Positions 28,863 to 39,913 of a stretch of DNA of 64,000 nucleotides are shown piece by piece. Position 1 is the first letter of the stretch; every line of letters starts with the position of its first letter. Location of the stretch: positions 1 through 64,000 of the forward strand of contig JAJZTW010000009.1 of the NCBI GenBank assembly GCA_021847345.1, in the 5' to 3' direction. This stretch comes from Pseudomonadota bacterium. GTDB taxonomy: Bacteria > Pseudomonadota > Gammaproteobacteria > Burkholderiales > Burkholderiaceae_C. The position numbers and the translations under genes are program-made. The notes beneath the pieces were generated by a model. That model saw nothing but the letters and a program-made list of their open reading frames with translations. It did no database searches and was not told the origin of the DNA.

Positions 28863-28914
28863 GAGGACTCCAGCTTAGCCGCGGCACGGTGCGCGGGGAA
28901 GCCCGCCCGGGCTG

Positions 28915-30036
28915 CTAACGCGCCGGGCGCGCGCTGAAACCGGTGGTGTAGAGCGCTCCGATCAGGTCAGACTGGGTGATCATGCCCAGCACGTGGCCGG
29001 CGTTGTCGACCACCGGCAGGTGGTGCAGGCCGTAGTCGGCGAACCAGGCGACGAGCTCGGCCACCGGGCAGCTGCGGCGCGTGGTCAGCACCTGCCGGGT
29101 CATGATCTGCGCGACGGCGGCAGCGCCGCGCCCGCGCATGAGCATGTCGTGCAGGCTGACGATGCCGATCAGCACGCCCTGCTCGTCGACCACGGGAAGC
29201 GCCTTGATGGCGTGGCGCTCGAGCAGCTGGCGCGCCTGCTCGATGGTGGTTCCCGGACCCACGCGCACCACGTCGCGCGACATGATGTCGCTGGCGTCCA
29301 GCGACTTGTGCAGGCGCTCGAAGGCATGGCGCTGCGCGATGTGCACGAGCTCGACCATGTCGTCCTCGTCGATGTCGAGGAGTTGCGCATGCTCGCGCAA
29401 GGCCTGGCCGAGGTCGTCGCGCGACAGCCCGCCGCGCTGGCTCGGCGGCGGATCCGCCGTGCCGTGCGCGGGGGACGCGGGCCCATGGGGATAGCGGCGG
29501 CCGAAGGCGTTGTTGAACACGAGCGCTGCGAGCAGAAGCAGCAGCGAGTTGAGCAGTACCGGCTGGAGCACGAAATGCCAGCCCAGGCGGCTCACCGCCG
29601 GGCCCCCGAACACCGCGGTCAACGCCACGGCACCGCTCGGCGGGTGCAGGCAGCGCAACGGGAACATCAGCGCGATGGCCAGCGCCACCGCCAGCGCGCC
29701 CGCCAGCATGGGCGGCTCGACCCAGCGCGCCAGCGCCACGCCGACCATCGCGGCCACCAGGTTCCCGCCCAGGATCGACCACGGCTGCGCCAGCGGACTC
29801 GAAGGCACGGCGAACAGCAGCACGGCCGACGCTCCCATCGGCGCGACGAACCACACCTGCACGCTGCCGAGCAGCACGTGACTGAGCGCGGCGCTGAGCA
29901 ACAGGCCGCACAGCGCGCCTGCAGCCCCGAGCGCGCGCTCGCGGCCGCTGCCGTGCAGCGCGGGGGGCTGGAAGGCGCGCAGCCAGGCGCCGGCGGCATC
30001 CCGGCGTGGCAGCGATTCGGCGGCGGTGTCGAGCAT
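28915..30036 (-). CDS. HPP-family membrane protein with two CBS domains
   Basis: Encodes 373 residues. The N-terminal half is the HPP integral membrane domain, with several helices and the signature LHPPSGAVAL (about residue 132). The C-terminal half (about 245-365) holds a CBS pair (SDIMSRDVVRVGP..., QIMTRQVLTT...) that would bind adenine nucleotides. HPP proteins of this type have been connected with nitrite transport in chloroplasts and cyanobacteria, but the bacterial HPP-CBS form is not assigned. No nitrite gene is adjacent, so the cargo is unknown. Confidence 0.85.
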   Translation of the reverse strand: MLDTAAESLPRRDAAGAWLRAFQPPALHGSGRERALGAAGALCGLLLSAALSHVLLGSVQVWFVAPMGASAVLLFAVPSSPLAQPWSILGGNLVAAMVGVALARWVEPPMLAGALAVALAIALMFPLRCLHPPSGAVALTAVFGGPAVSRLGWHFVLQPVLLNSLLLLLAALVFNNAFGRRYPHGPASPAHGTADPPPSQRGGLSRDDLGQALREHAQLLDIDEDDMVELVHIAQRHAFERLHKSLDASDIMSRDVVRVGPGTTIEQARQLLERHAIKALPVVDEQGVLIGIVSLHDMLMRGRGAAAVAQIMTRQVLTTRRSCPVAELVAWFADYGLHHLPVVDNAGHVLGMITQSDLIGALYTTGFSARPAR

Positions 30037-30175
30037 GAGGCTTGGAGCGCGGGAAGTGGCGGGGCCGGGAAAATACCATAGCCCGGCGCGCGCCGCACAC
30101 GCCGCCGCGGGCGTCGCAGCGCCCGCTCATTCCCGCCGACCCGCGATGTGCGCCGCCTGGCGCCGGGCGTCGCGC

Positions 30176-31483
30176 TCAGGTCGCGCGGTCGCGGGTTTCC
30201 GGCATCGCCAGCATGGCGGCCGCGGTCAGCACGCTGGCCGCCGCCGCGTACCAGGCCGGCGACGCCGCGCTGCCGGTGGCGTGGATCAGCCAGGTGATGA
30301 TGAACTGGGTGGTGCCACCGAACACCGACACGCCGACCGCATAGGCGACCCCCATGCCGAGCGCGCGATGCCTGCGCGCGAAGGCCTCGGGAATGGCCAC
30401 CAGCGAAGCCGCGCCGCTGATGGCGGTGAGCGTGGCCAGGAAGCCGCTGACCAGCACCAGCACCAGCGACGACGGCCTGGCGTCGAGCAGCCAGAACGCC
30501 GGCACCGTCAGCACCGCCGCGGCGATGCGCGGCCACAGCATCACGGGACGGCGCCCGTAGCGGTCGCTCAGCCAGCCGCCGAGCACCGAGAACACGAGCG
30601 TGGCCAGGCCCACGGCCACGGTCGCGCCCATCGCCACGACCGGGGGCATCTTCAGCGCGGTGATGGCGTAGGTGGTCATGTAGTTGCCCAGGTAGGTCGA
30701 CACCGTGCCGCCGAGGATCACGCCGATGGCGATGAGCACCAGACGCCCCGAGTGCTGCGCCTGCGCACCCTGCGTGCGCTGCGCCGGGGCGGCCGGCGCG
30801 TGCAGGGTCTCGGGCATCGCGCGGCGCAGGTACAGCGCCAGCGGCACGATCAGCAGGCCGAGCAGGAACGGCACCCGCCATCCCCAGTCGAGCATTTCCT
30901 GGTGGCTCAGCGCATGGCTGAAGCCCAGGCCCAGCAGGCCCGCGACCAGAATGCCGGCGCCCTGGCTGCCCAGGGTCCAGCTCGCGTACAGCCCGCGCTT
31001 GCCGGCCGGGGCGGCCTCGACCAGGAACGCGCTCGACGGTCCGATCTCGCCGCCCAGCGCCAGGCCCTGCACCAGGCGGGCAATGACCACGATCAGGGGA
31101 GCGGCGATGCCGATGCTGGCATACGAGGGCGTGAGCGCCACGCCCAGCGTGCCGACGGTCATCAGCGCGATGGTCCAGATCAGGCTCGCCCGGCGTCCGA
31201 TGCGATCACCCATGACGCCGAACACGACGCCCCCCAGCGGGCGCGCCAGAAAGCCGATGCCGAACACCGCCACCGACAGCAGCAGGCTGGCGTACGCGGT
31301 GCTCGCCGGGAAATAGGCCTTGCCGATGTAGACGGCGAAGAACGCGTAGGTCACGAAGTCGTAGAACTCCAGCGCGTTGCCGGCGACCGCCGCCACCACG
31401 GCCCGCGTGGCGGTGGCTGTGCGCGCGGGCTGCGACCCCGCGGCCTGGTGTGCCCGGACGGTGCCGGGTGTGGTTGCGCTCAT
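30176..31483 (-). CDS. MFS transporter, metabolite:H+ symporter family
   Basis: Encodes 435 residues with twelve predicted helices. The ALEFYDFVTYAFFAVYIGKAYFP region in helix 1 and GDRIGRRASL in loop 2-3 mark the citrate/proline/shikimate symporter family. ATG 31483 has AGGAGA immediately upstream; the in-frame ATG at 31501 is less well placed. It lies 54 bp downstream of the M20 amidohydrolase gene on the same strand and probably imports that enzyme's substrate or a related acid. The divergent LysR gene at 32858 is the likely regulator. Confidence 0.88.
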   Translation of the reverse strand: MSATTPGTVRAHQAAGSQPARTATATRAVVAAVAGNALEFYDFVTYAFFAVYIGKAYFPASTAYASLLLSVAVFGIGFLARPLGGVVFGVMGDRIGRRASLIWTIALMTVGTLGVALTPSYASIGIAAPLIVVIARLVQGLALGGEIGPSSAFLVEAAPAGKRGLYASWTLGSQGAGILVAGLLGLGFSHALSHQEMLDWGWRVPFLLGLLIVPLALYLRRAMPETLHAPAAPAQRTQGAQAQHSGRLVLIAIGVILGGTVSTYLGNYMTTYAITALKMPPVVAMGATVAVGLATLVFSVLGGWLSDRYGRRPVMLWPRIAAAVLTVPAFWLLDARPSSLVLVLVSGFLATLTAISGAASLVAIPEAFARRHRALGMGVAYAVGVSVFGGTTQFIITWLIHATGSAASPAWYAAAASVLTAAAMLAMPETRDRAT

Positions 31484-31537
31484 GGTCTTGTCTCCTGTCA
31501 TGGTTATGGTGGGTTCGCCCGGCGCACCGGGCATGCA

Positions 31538-32749
31538 CTACGCCTCGCGCCCTCTTGCATCGGCTGGTTGGAGGAAACGCTCCGCGAGGTGAATCCAGAA
31601 CGCGGCACCCACGGCGAGGATGTCGTCGTTGAAGTCGTAACCCGGGTTGTGCACCATGCAGGCCGGAGCGTCGCCGCCGCCGCGGCCGTTGCCGATCAGC
31701 AGGTAGCTGCCGGGCACGCGCTCGAGCATGAACGCGAAGTCCTCGCTGCCGGTCAGCGCCGGGCCGCGCGGCTCGACCCTGTCCGGCCCCAGCAGTTCGG
31801 TGGCGACGACACGCGCGAACTCGGTCTGCGCGGCGTCGTTGACCAGCACCGAGTAGCCCTCGCGCCAGTCGATGCGAGCGTCGACCTCGAAGCTCCGCGC
31901 CTGCGCCTCGACCAGCTCGTGCAGGCGCCGGCGCAGCAACTCGCGCACGGCGGGATCGAGGCTGCGCACGCTGATCTCCATGACGGCCTGCTGGGCAATC
32001 ACGTTGTTCGCCTGCCCGGCGTGCAGCGCGCCCACCGTGATCACCCCGGTGGCCAGCGGGTCGACGTTGCGCGAGACGATGGTCTGCAGCGCCATGACGA
32101 TGCTCGATGCCGCCACCAGCGGGTCGCGCGCGTGCTGGGGCATTGCGCCGTGGCCGCCGACGCCGCTGAGCGTGACCGTGGCGTAGTCGCTCGAAGCCAT
32201 CGCCGGGCCCTCGCGCAGCACCAGGCGCCCGCTCGCGATTCCCGGCATGTTGTGCATGGCGAAAATGGCATCGCAGGGATGGCGTTCGAACAGACCCTCG
32301 TCGATCATGCGTCGCGCGCCGGCGCCGCCTTCCTCGGCCGGCTGGAAGATCAGTTCCAGCGTGCCATCGATCCGAGCGCGTCGCGCGATGTGGCGGGCCG
32401 CGGCGAGCAGCATCGCGGTGTGCCCGTCGTGGCCGCACGCGTGCATCACACCGTCGTGCACGCTCGCATGGGGCTTGCCGCTGGCTTCGCGGATGGGCAG
32501 CGCGTCCATGTCGGCGCGCAGTCCCAGGCGGCGCCCGCCGCAGCCGCGTCGCAGCCGGCCCACGACGCCCGTGCCACCCACCCCGGTCTCGACCTCGTAA
32601 CCCCAGGCGCGCAGGCGCTCGGCAACAAGTTCCGCTGTCCGGAACTCCGCGAACGCCAGTTCGGGGTGGCGGTGAATATCGCGGCGCAACTGGACGAACT
32701 CGTCCAGGTCCTGCAACTCGTGCAGCAGCTCGGGCAGGCATTCGGTCAT
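31538..32749 (-). CDS. M20 family metallo-amidohydrolase (hippurate / N-acyl amino acid hydrolase type)
   Basis: Encodes 403 residues. Metal and catalytic motifs are RADMDALP, HACGHDGHTAMLL, the catalytic EEGG and HNMPG; near the C-terminus GSEDFAFM and the MVHNPGYDFND segment close the site. A dimerisation domain is inserted at about residues 185-300. It should release amino acids from N-acyl or aryl-acyl conjugates in the cytoplasm. The start at 32749 is preferred to an in-frame ATG at 32836, which would extend into the divergent control region. It forms an operon with the MFS gene downstream. Confidence 0.9.
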   Translation of the reverse strand: MTECLPELLHELQDLDEFVQLRRDIHRHPELAFAEFRTAELVAERLRAWGYEVETGVGGTGVVGRLRRGCGGRRLGLRADMDALPIREASGKPHASVHDGVMHACGHDGHTAMLLAAARHIARRARIDGTLELIFQPAEEGGAGARRMIDEGLFERHPCDAIFAMHNMPGIASGRLVLREGPAMASSDYATVTLSGVGGHGAMPQHARDPLVAASSIVMALQTIVSRNVDPLATGVITVGALHAGQANNVIAQQAVMEISVRSLDPAVRELLRRRLHELVEAQARSFEVDARIDWREGYSVLVNDAAQTEFARVVATELLGPDRVEPRGPALTGSEDFAFMLERVPGSYLLIGNGRGGGDAPACMVHNPGYDFNDDILAVGAAFWIHLAERFLQPADARGREA

Positions 32750-32811
32750 CGTCGGCGGCTCCGTTCCATCAAGTACTCGCTGCAATCTAGGCTTGTGAAA
32801 TTCCTGTGTCC

Positions 32812-32841
32812 AATGCATTATTTGCTGAAAGATCATGCATT
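32812..32841. promoter_or_regulatory. repeated ATGCATT elements in the amidohydrolase / LysR divergent promoter
   Basis: ATGCATT occurs at 32813-32819 and again at 32835-32841, exactly 22 bp apart (two helical turns), in an A+T-rich segment between divergent genes. Each contains the palindromic core ATGCAT. Same-face spacing fits a LysR tetramer site. The second copy ends 16 bp before the LysR ATG. Confidence 0.4.
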
Positions 32842-32857
32842 CAACGCATCATTTTTC

Positions 32858-33739
32858 ATGCAGCTCACCCAGCTTCGCCATCTCGTCGGCCTCGCCGAAT
32901 GCGGCTCGTTCAGCAAGGCCGCGAAGGCGCTTTTCATCACCCAGCCGGCGCTGAGCCGCAGCATTCGCGCGCTGGAAGCCGAGCTGGGCCTGGCGCTGTT
33001 CGACCGGGTGGGGCACCGCATCGAGCTCACCTCCTTCGGGCGCGACGTGCTCGAGCGCTCGCGCCGCCTGCTGGACGACGCGAAGGAGATCGGCGAACTC
33101 GGCTCACGCCTGCGCGGCGGCCAGTCCGGCCGGCTGCGCGTCGGGCTCGGCTCCGGGCCGGCGGCCTTTCTCACCGCCCCGTTGCTCGAGTCCTTCGCGG
33201 CGCGCCGCCGCGACGTGTACCTGGAACTGGCGCGGGGCATCACCGCGCTGCTGCTGCAGCGCCTGCGTGCGCGAACGCTCGACGCGCTGGTGGTCGACGT
33301 GCTGTCCGTGCCTGCGGCCGCCGACCTGCACATCGACATGCTCGTGGACATGCGCGGCGCCTTCCTGTGCCGGCAAGGCCACCCGCTGGCCAGGCGCAAG
33401 CGCGTGGGCTTCGAGCAGGTCGTCGACTACCCCATCGCCTGCACGCCCTTGAGCGACGACATCGCCCGCGCACTGATGCAGCGCTACGGGCCGCGCGCGC
33501 ACCCGGACACGCTGGTGACGCTGCGCGGCGACGACCTGCCCAGCCTGGTCGACGTGGCCTCGCGCACCGACGCGATCCTGCTGGCAGTGCGCGCGGTCGC
33601 GCCCGGGCTCGTCGAGCTTGCGCTGGAACCCGCGGTGGGGGCCAGCGCGCGCTTCGGTCTCGTCACGTTGGCCGGGCGCAGCCCGGCAGCGGCGATGCCC
33701 ATGCTGCGCGACGCGCTGCGCGAACACCTGCACGACTGA
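32858..33739 (+). CDS. LysR-family regulator divergent from the amidohydrolase-MFS operon
   Basis: Encodes 293 residues with the standard winged HTH at 1-60 (MQLTQLRHLVGLAECGSFSK..., ITQPALSRSIRALEAELG) and an effector-binding domain. Divergence from the M20 amidohydrolase and MFS genes over 108 bp with repeated ATGCATT elements makes it their likely regulator. The TRIC-family gene follows 25 bp downstream and may be co-transcribed, although it looks functionally unrelated. Confidence 0.87.
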   Translation: MQLTQLRHLVGLAECGSFSKAAKALFITQPALSRSIRALEAELGLALFDRVGHRIELTSFGRDVLERSRRLLDDAKEIGELGSRLRGGQSGRLRVGLGSGPAAFLTAPLLESFAARRRDVYLELARGITALLLQRLRARTLDALVVDVLSVPAAADLHIDMLVDMRGAFLCRQGHPLARRKRVGFEQVVDYPIACTPLSDDIARALMQRYGPRAHPDTLVTLRGDDLPSLVDVASRTDAILLAVRAVAPGLVELALEPAVGASARFGLVTLAGRSPAAAMPMLRDALREHLHD

Positions 33740-33764
33740 TCGGCCCAGACACGGAGCCTGCGCG

Positions 33765-34370
33765 ATGTCCCATGGATGGTTTGTGCTGGTGGACCTGCTC
33801 GGCACCTTCGCGTTCGCGCTGAGCGGCGCGTCGGCGTCCATCGAGCGGCGCCTGGACTGGTTCGGCGTGGCCGTCGTCGCCTACGTCACGGCCTGCGGCG
33901 GAGGGATCCTGCGCGACCTGGCGCTGGGCCTGCACCCGCCGCTGGGCATCTCGCAGTGGCGCTACGTCGTGGTCGCCCTCGGCGCGGCCGCGCTGTCGCT
34001 GTGGCCGCACTCGGTGGTGCAGCGCATGCGCCATCCGGTGCTGTTGTTCGACGCCATCGGACTGGGGTTTTTCGCGGTCACGGGAGCCCACCGCGCGATG
34101 GACGCCAGCCACAACGTGGAGGTGGCGATCGCGCTGGGGGTCGCCACCGCGGTCGGCGGCGGGGTGCTGCGCGACGTGCTGCTCAACCGCGTGCCGGTGA
34201 TCCTGCAGCGCGAGATCTACGCGCTGGCCGCTCTGCTCGGCGCGGGAATCCAGGTGTTCGGCCAGGTGCATGGCTGGAACCCGGTGTTCACGTTGTGGCT
34301 CGGTGCCGGCAGCTGCGCGCTGATGCGCTTCCTGGCCATGCGCTGGCACTGGCGCCTGCCCTACGCCTGA
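33765..34370 (+). CDS. TRIC/UPF0126 family trimeric cation channel protein (YadS/YicG-like)
   Basis: Encodes 201 residues with seven predicted helices arranged as two three-helix repeats. Each repeat carries the family motif: GGGILRDL near residue 44 and GGGVLRDV near residue 130. Prokaryotic TRIC proteins are trimeric monovalent-cation channels of the inner membrane; some homologues are suspected glycine carriers. The ATG at 33765 opens with the family's hydrophobic first helix. It follows the LysR gene by 25 bp and converges with the bestrophin gene. Confidence 0.88.
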   Translation: MSHGWFVLVDLLGTFAFALSGASASIERRLDWFGVAVVAYVTACGGGILRDLALGLHPPLGISQWRYVVVALGAAALSLWPHSVVQRMRHPVLLFDAIGLGFFAVTGAHRAMDASHNVEVAIALGVATAVGGGVLRDVLLNRVPVILQREIYALAALLGAGIQVFGQVHGWNPVFTLWLGAGSCALMRFLAMRWHWRLPYA

Positions 34371-34454
34371 GAAGGTGTGAACGAATCCCCCACGCCCGCT
34401 GGACCGCCCCTGGTCGGCCCTTCGGCCACGGCCGATTCATTCACACCTTCTGAG
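34367..34454. repeat. long inverted repeat between TRIC and bestrophin genes
   Basis: Arm 34367-34387 and the reverse complement of 34434-34454 agree at 19 of 21 bases (core AGAAGGTGTGAA), around a 46-bp GC-rich spacer that has its own small hairpin near 34415-34432. The left arm overlaps the TRIC stop codon; the right arm ends 24 bp from the bestrophin stop. A related 20-mer (18 of 20 identical) ends fumC at 14667-14686. It may be a bidirectional terminator or a small dispersed repeat. Confidence 0.6.
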
Positions 34455-34477
34455 CCGACCGCGGAGCCTGCAGTGGA

Positions 34478-35395
34478 CTACAGCAGCACGTAATCCTCGG
34501 CCGGCGTCGGGTCGGGCAACTGCTTCTCGCCGAGCAGCTCGCGCAGCGTGATCTCGATGCCACGCGACATCGACGTCAGCGCCAGGTCGTTGGGCGCCGC
34601 GCCGAAGGGATCCTCGAGCTCCTCGTTGAGCGCATCCAGTGCCAGGAAGGTGTAGGCGACGAAGGTCACCATCAGCGGAGTGAGCACCCCGGCATTGCCC
34701 AGCAGCCCGAAGGGAAGCAGGAAGCAGTAGATGGTCACGGTGCGGTGCACGATCACCGAGTACGCGAAGGGAATCGGCGTATTGGCGATGCGCTCGCAGC
34801 CGCCCTGCACTCCGGTCAGGTCCATCAGGCCCTGCTCCATCACCGCGGCCACCTGCGGATGCAGGCCCTGGCGGGCGCCGGCCTGCGCCACGCTGTGCCC
34901 GAGGGACTGCAGGATCAGGCTCGGACGAGAGCGCGCGTCGCGCAGGCTTTCGAGCAGCGGCGCGTCGAGCAGGTCCTGGAGCTCGGGAATCGGGTCGGTT
35001 TGCCGCAGTTGGTGGCGCAGCGCATGCACGAAGCCGATCAGGCGCAGGACGAAGGAGCGCGCCCGGGCGGGGTCGCGGCCGCCCACCCAGGCCACGTACT
35101 GGCGGGTCAGCGAACGCGACGCGTTGAGCATCTCGCCCCACAGCTTGCGCGCTTCCCAGTAGCGCTCGTAGCTGGCGGTGTTGCGAAAACCCAGGAAGAT
35201 GGCCAGCGCCACGCCGATGGAGGTGAAGGGCACGTAGGTCAGGCCCACCCGCCAGCCCAGCACGTCGCCATGCACCAGGGTCACCAGCGTGGCCACCGCG
35301 GCGACGAGGAGCAGGCGGGTCGAGATCTTGGGCAGCACGGAGCCGCGCATCACGAAAAGCATGCGCAGCCAGGACAGGCGCGGGCGGACGATCAT
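34478..35395 (-). CDS. bestrophin-family (UPF0187 / YneE-like) channel protein
   Basis: Encodes 305 residues, the length of E. coli YneE. Family motifs are visible: two N-terminal helices, FTSIGVALAIFLGFRNTASYERYWEARKLWG (about 72-102) with its conserved FRxxxSYxRxxE core, and TPLMVTFVAYTFLALDALNEELEDPFG near 240-265. Bacterial bestrophins form pentameric, mainly cation-selective channels of the inner membrane. The start at 35395 follows the family; an upstream ATG would add about 90 residues that do not look like bestrophin. Confidence 0.9.
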   Translation of the reverse strand: MIVRPRLSWLRMLFVMRGSVLPKISTRLLLVAAVATLVTLVHGDVLGWRVGLTYVPFTSIGVALAIFLGFRNTASYERYWEARKLWGEMLNASRSLTRQYVAWVGGRDPARARSFVLRLIGFVHALRHQLRQTDPIPELQDLLDAPLLESLRDARSRPSLILQSLGHSVAQAGARQGLHPQVAAVMEQGLMDLTGVQGGCERIANTPIPFAYSVIVHRTVTIYCFLLPFGLLGNAGVLTPLMVTFVAYTFLALDALNEELEDPFGAAPNDLALTSMSRGIEITLRELLGEKQLPDPTPAEDYVLL

Positions 35396-35555
35396 GGGGT
35401 CTGGGACTCGTGGGGGGGGACGCGAATTATGGGTCAGGATCGGCGTGCTCCGCCAACGCATCCGCACCCGCAGGTGTAAGCTTTCCGCCCACGCTTTTCC
35501 GAACAGATCGCCACCGATCCCGCAACCGCCCTTCCGCGTCCCCCTTCCGCGACCC

Positions 35556-37867
<2,312 letters not shown>

Positions 37868-37871
<4 letters not shown>

Positions 37872-37990
37872 GCCTGGGGCTGGCGTACGTGGTGGCGGTG
37901 GTGTTCGCCGCCAGCCTCATGCGCTCGACCTTCGGTTTCGGCGAGGCGCTGTTCTCGGTTCCGCTGCTCGCGCTGCGGCCCGCGGCCCGT
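37868..37990 (+). pseudogene. N-terminal fragment of a TauE/SafE-family (sulfite exporter-like) permease
   Basis: Immediately after the maeB stop, a shifted frame reads as a hydrophobic helix followed by MRSTFGFGEALFSVPLLAL, the conserved first-helix and loop signature of TauE/SafE (YfcA-like) permeases, which normally have about 250 residues. The match stops after about 40 residues where the convergent Crp/Fnr gene begins. Only the N-terminus remains, so it is non-functional. It may mark a deletion junction. Confidence 0.6.
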
Positions 37991-38664
37991 CAGTGTGCCG
38001 GTATCGCGGCCTCGGCGTGGCGGGTGCGTCGCAGCGCGCGCACCTGGCGCAGGCGCTCCACGTCGACCTCGAAGCGAAGCGGATCGACGCGACGCAGGCA
38101 GTGCAGCGTATCGAGCCGGCGCAGCGACCGGCTCAGGGTCTGCGGGCTGTGGCCCAGGTAGTTGGCGATGCCCCTGCGATCCAGCGGAAGCTCGACCTGC
38201 GCGCACCCCGACTGCTCGGCCAGTTGCAGCAGCAGGTCGGCCACGCGCGACAGGCCGACCAGACGCAGGCGGGTTTCCTGGCGCATCATGCGCACCATCT
38301 GCAACTCGGCGAGAGCGGCCAGCTGCGGCAGCCGCGCGGCGCGCGGCGCCCACCGCTGGGGATCGATGGCGCAAAGCACCGATTCCCGCGCGACGAGCGC
38401 GTCACCTGCGTGGATTCCCGTGGCAAGCGCATCGCAGCCGACGACGTCGCCATCGAGCGCGATGCCGATGATCCTGGCGCGCCCGGGAGCCACGCTGCGC
38501 GAGACCTGCACCACTCCTTGCAGCACCGCGAACACGTGCACCAGGTGCTCGCCGCGCCGGAACAGGGCCGTGCCCTTGTCGACTCGCTGCGGGTGCAGTC
38601 GCTGCAAGGTGCGCGGCGGGAGCGAGCCCAGCCAGTTCCCCGCCACGACTGTCGAGTCCGCCAT
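37990..38664 (-). CDS. Crp/Fnr-family transcriptional regulator
   Basis: Encodes 224 residues. A cNMP-binding-like beta barrel (about 15-125) is followed by a dimerisation helix and a Crp-type HTH (LDRRGIANYLGHSPQTLSRSL, about 165-185). The recognition helix keeps the S-R pair of Fnr-type TTGAT readers, with Gln in place of the usual Glu. The N-terminal cysteines of Fnr are absent, so it is not an Fe-S sensor; it may be a Dnr- or FixK-like member. An Fnr-type box lies upstream at 38788. Confidence 0.85.
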   Translation of the reverse strand: MADSTVVAGNWLGSLPPRTLQRLHPQRVDKGTALFRRGEHLVHVFAVLQGVVQVSRSVAPGRARIIGIALDGDVVGCDALATGIHAGDALVARESVLCAIDPQRWAPRAARLPQLAALAELQMVRMMRQETRLRLVGLSRVADLLLQLAEQSGCAQVELPLDRRGIANYLGHSPQTLSRSLRRLDTLHCLRRVDPLRFEVDVERLRQVRALRRTRHAEAAIPAH

Positions 38665-38787
38665 CGCCGTCTCCCGCCCATAGGGCCCGACAGGGGCCGT
38701 GCGCCGACCCTTGCCGCGACACGCGAAGGCGTGGCGAGGCAGGGTCGCAGGAATGGCGAAGTATTGGCAACGACGCGCAGCGCCGTG

Positions 38788-38801
38788 CTGATCTGGGTCA
38801 A
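38788..38801. promoter_or_regulatory. Fnr/Dnr-type box upstream of the Crp/Fnr gene
   Basis: CTGAT-N4-GTCAA matches the TTGAT-N4-ATCAA consensus at 8 of 10 defined positions. It lies about 125 bp upstream of the regulator start codon, where it could act as an activator site with a leader of about 90 nt. It may serve auto-regulation or control by another Fnr-family protein. Confidence 0.45.
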
Positions 38802-38836
38802 GGCTCGCTCGATGCGAGCCGCGCGGCGACGCGGCT

Positions 38837-39913
38837 TCAGCGCGCGCCGAGGTGCATCCAGTGGATCAGGGCCCAGGACACCGCACCCAGCACCAGCAGC
38901 GACAGCGACACCACGGCAGTGACCCGCGGCCCGGCCTTGGCGATGGCTCGCACGTCGACGCCCAGGCCCAGCGCAGCCATGGACACGATGGTCAGCCAGT
39001 TCGAGGCCTCGGACAGCGGGCCGAGCAGCATGGCGGGGATCAGCTTCGCCGAACGCGCGCCGACCAGCACCAGGAATCCGACGATGAACCAGGGCAGCAG
39101 CTTGCCCAGCCCGGGCATGCCCGCGGCGGCATCGCGTCGGCGCCCGGCCAGCGACAACGAAAGCACGACGGGGCCCAGCATCAGCACCCGCACCAGCTTG
39201 ACGAAGGTCCCGACCTGTACCGCCACCTGGCTGACCGGGGCCGTGGCCGCGAGCACCTGCGGCACCGCGTAGACGGTCATTCCGGCGAACACGCCGAACA
39301 TGCGGGGGTCCATGTGCGCCGAGTCGGCCAGCACGGGCAGCACGAGCACGACCACGACGCCGAGCACCGCGGTGAACGCGATCGACGCGCCGACGTCATC
39401 GCTGTCGGCTCCGATCACCGGAGCCACCGCGGCGATCGCCGAGTTGCCGCAGATCGAGTTGCCGCAGGCGATCAGGGTCGACATGTGGTGCGACAGGCCG
39501 AACATCCGGCCCAGCGTGTAGCTCACGCCGATGGCCAGGAACACGACCCCCGCGATGCCGACCAGCAATCCCGCGCCGGCTTGCAGGATCATGCGCGCAC
39601 TGATGGTGGCTCCCAGCAGCACCACGGCGATTTCCAGCAGGGTCTTGGCGCTGAACTGGATGCCCGCGCTCCAGCGCGGGCCCGGCGCCCACAGCGTGCG
39701 CACCGCGGTACCCAGCAGGATGGCCAGCACCAGGGCCTCCAGCCAGGCGCGACCGAGCCAGCGCGCTTCGAGCGCCTGCAGCGCGATCGCGGCGGCGGTC
39801 ACGGCAAGGCACAGCAAGGCGCCGGGCAGGATGGAATCTGCGCCGCGTCGACCGGGCTGGCGCAGGAAGCTGAACACATGGCGGCTGGAAGTCATGACGA
39901 GAATTTTCGTCAT
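38837..39913 (-). CDS. yeiH: YeiH-family (UPF0324) membrane protein, putative sulfate/inner-membrane exporter
   Basis: Encodes 358 residues with about ten hydrophobic helices. The UPF0324 signature is present: LLEIAVVLLGATIS (about 90-103), ACGNSICGNSAIAAVAPVI (about 148-166) and FAGMTVYAVPQVLA (about 210-223). The family is annotated only as putative sulfate exporter, and no substrate is established. ATG 39913 follows ACAGGAA; a second in-frame ATG lies at 39895. Both sit in a near-perfect palindrome, so start choice and translation may be controlled by RNA folding. Confidence 0.85.
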   Translation of the reverse strand: MTKILVMTSSRHVFSFLRQPGRRGADSILPGALLCLAVTAAAIALQALEARWLGRAWLEALVLAILLGTAVRTLWAPGPRWSAGIQFSAKTLLEIAVVLLGATISARMILQAGAGLLVGIAGVVFLAIGVSYTLGRMFGLSHHMSTLIACGNSICGNSAIAAVAPVIGADSDDVGASIAFTAVLGVVVVLVLPVLADSAHMDPRMFGVFAGMTVYAVPQVLAATAPVSQVAVQVGTFVKLVRVLMLGPVVLSLSLAGRRRDAAAGMPGLGKLLPWFIVGFLVLVGARSAKLIPAMLLGPLSEASNWLTIVSMAALGLGVDVRAIAKAGPRVTAVVSLSLLVLGAVSWALIHWMHLGAR

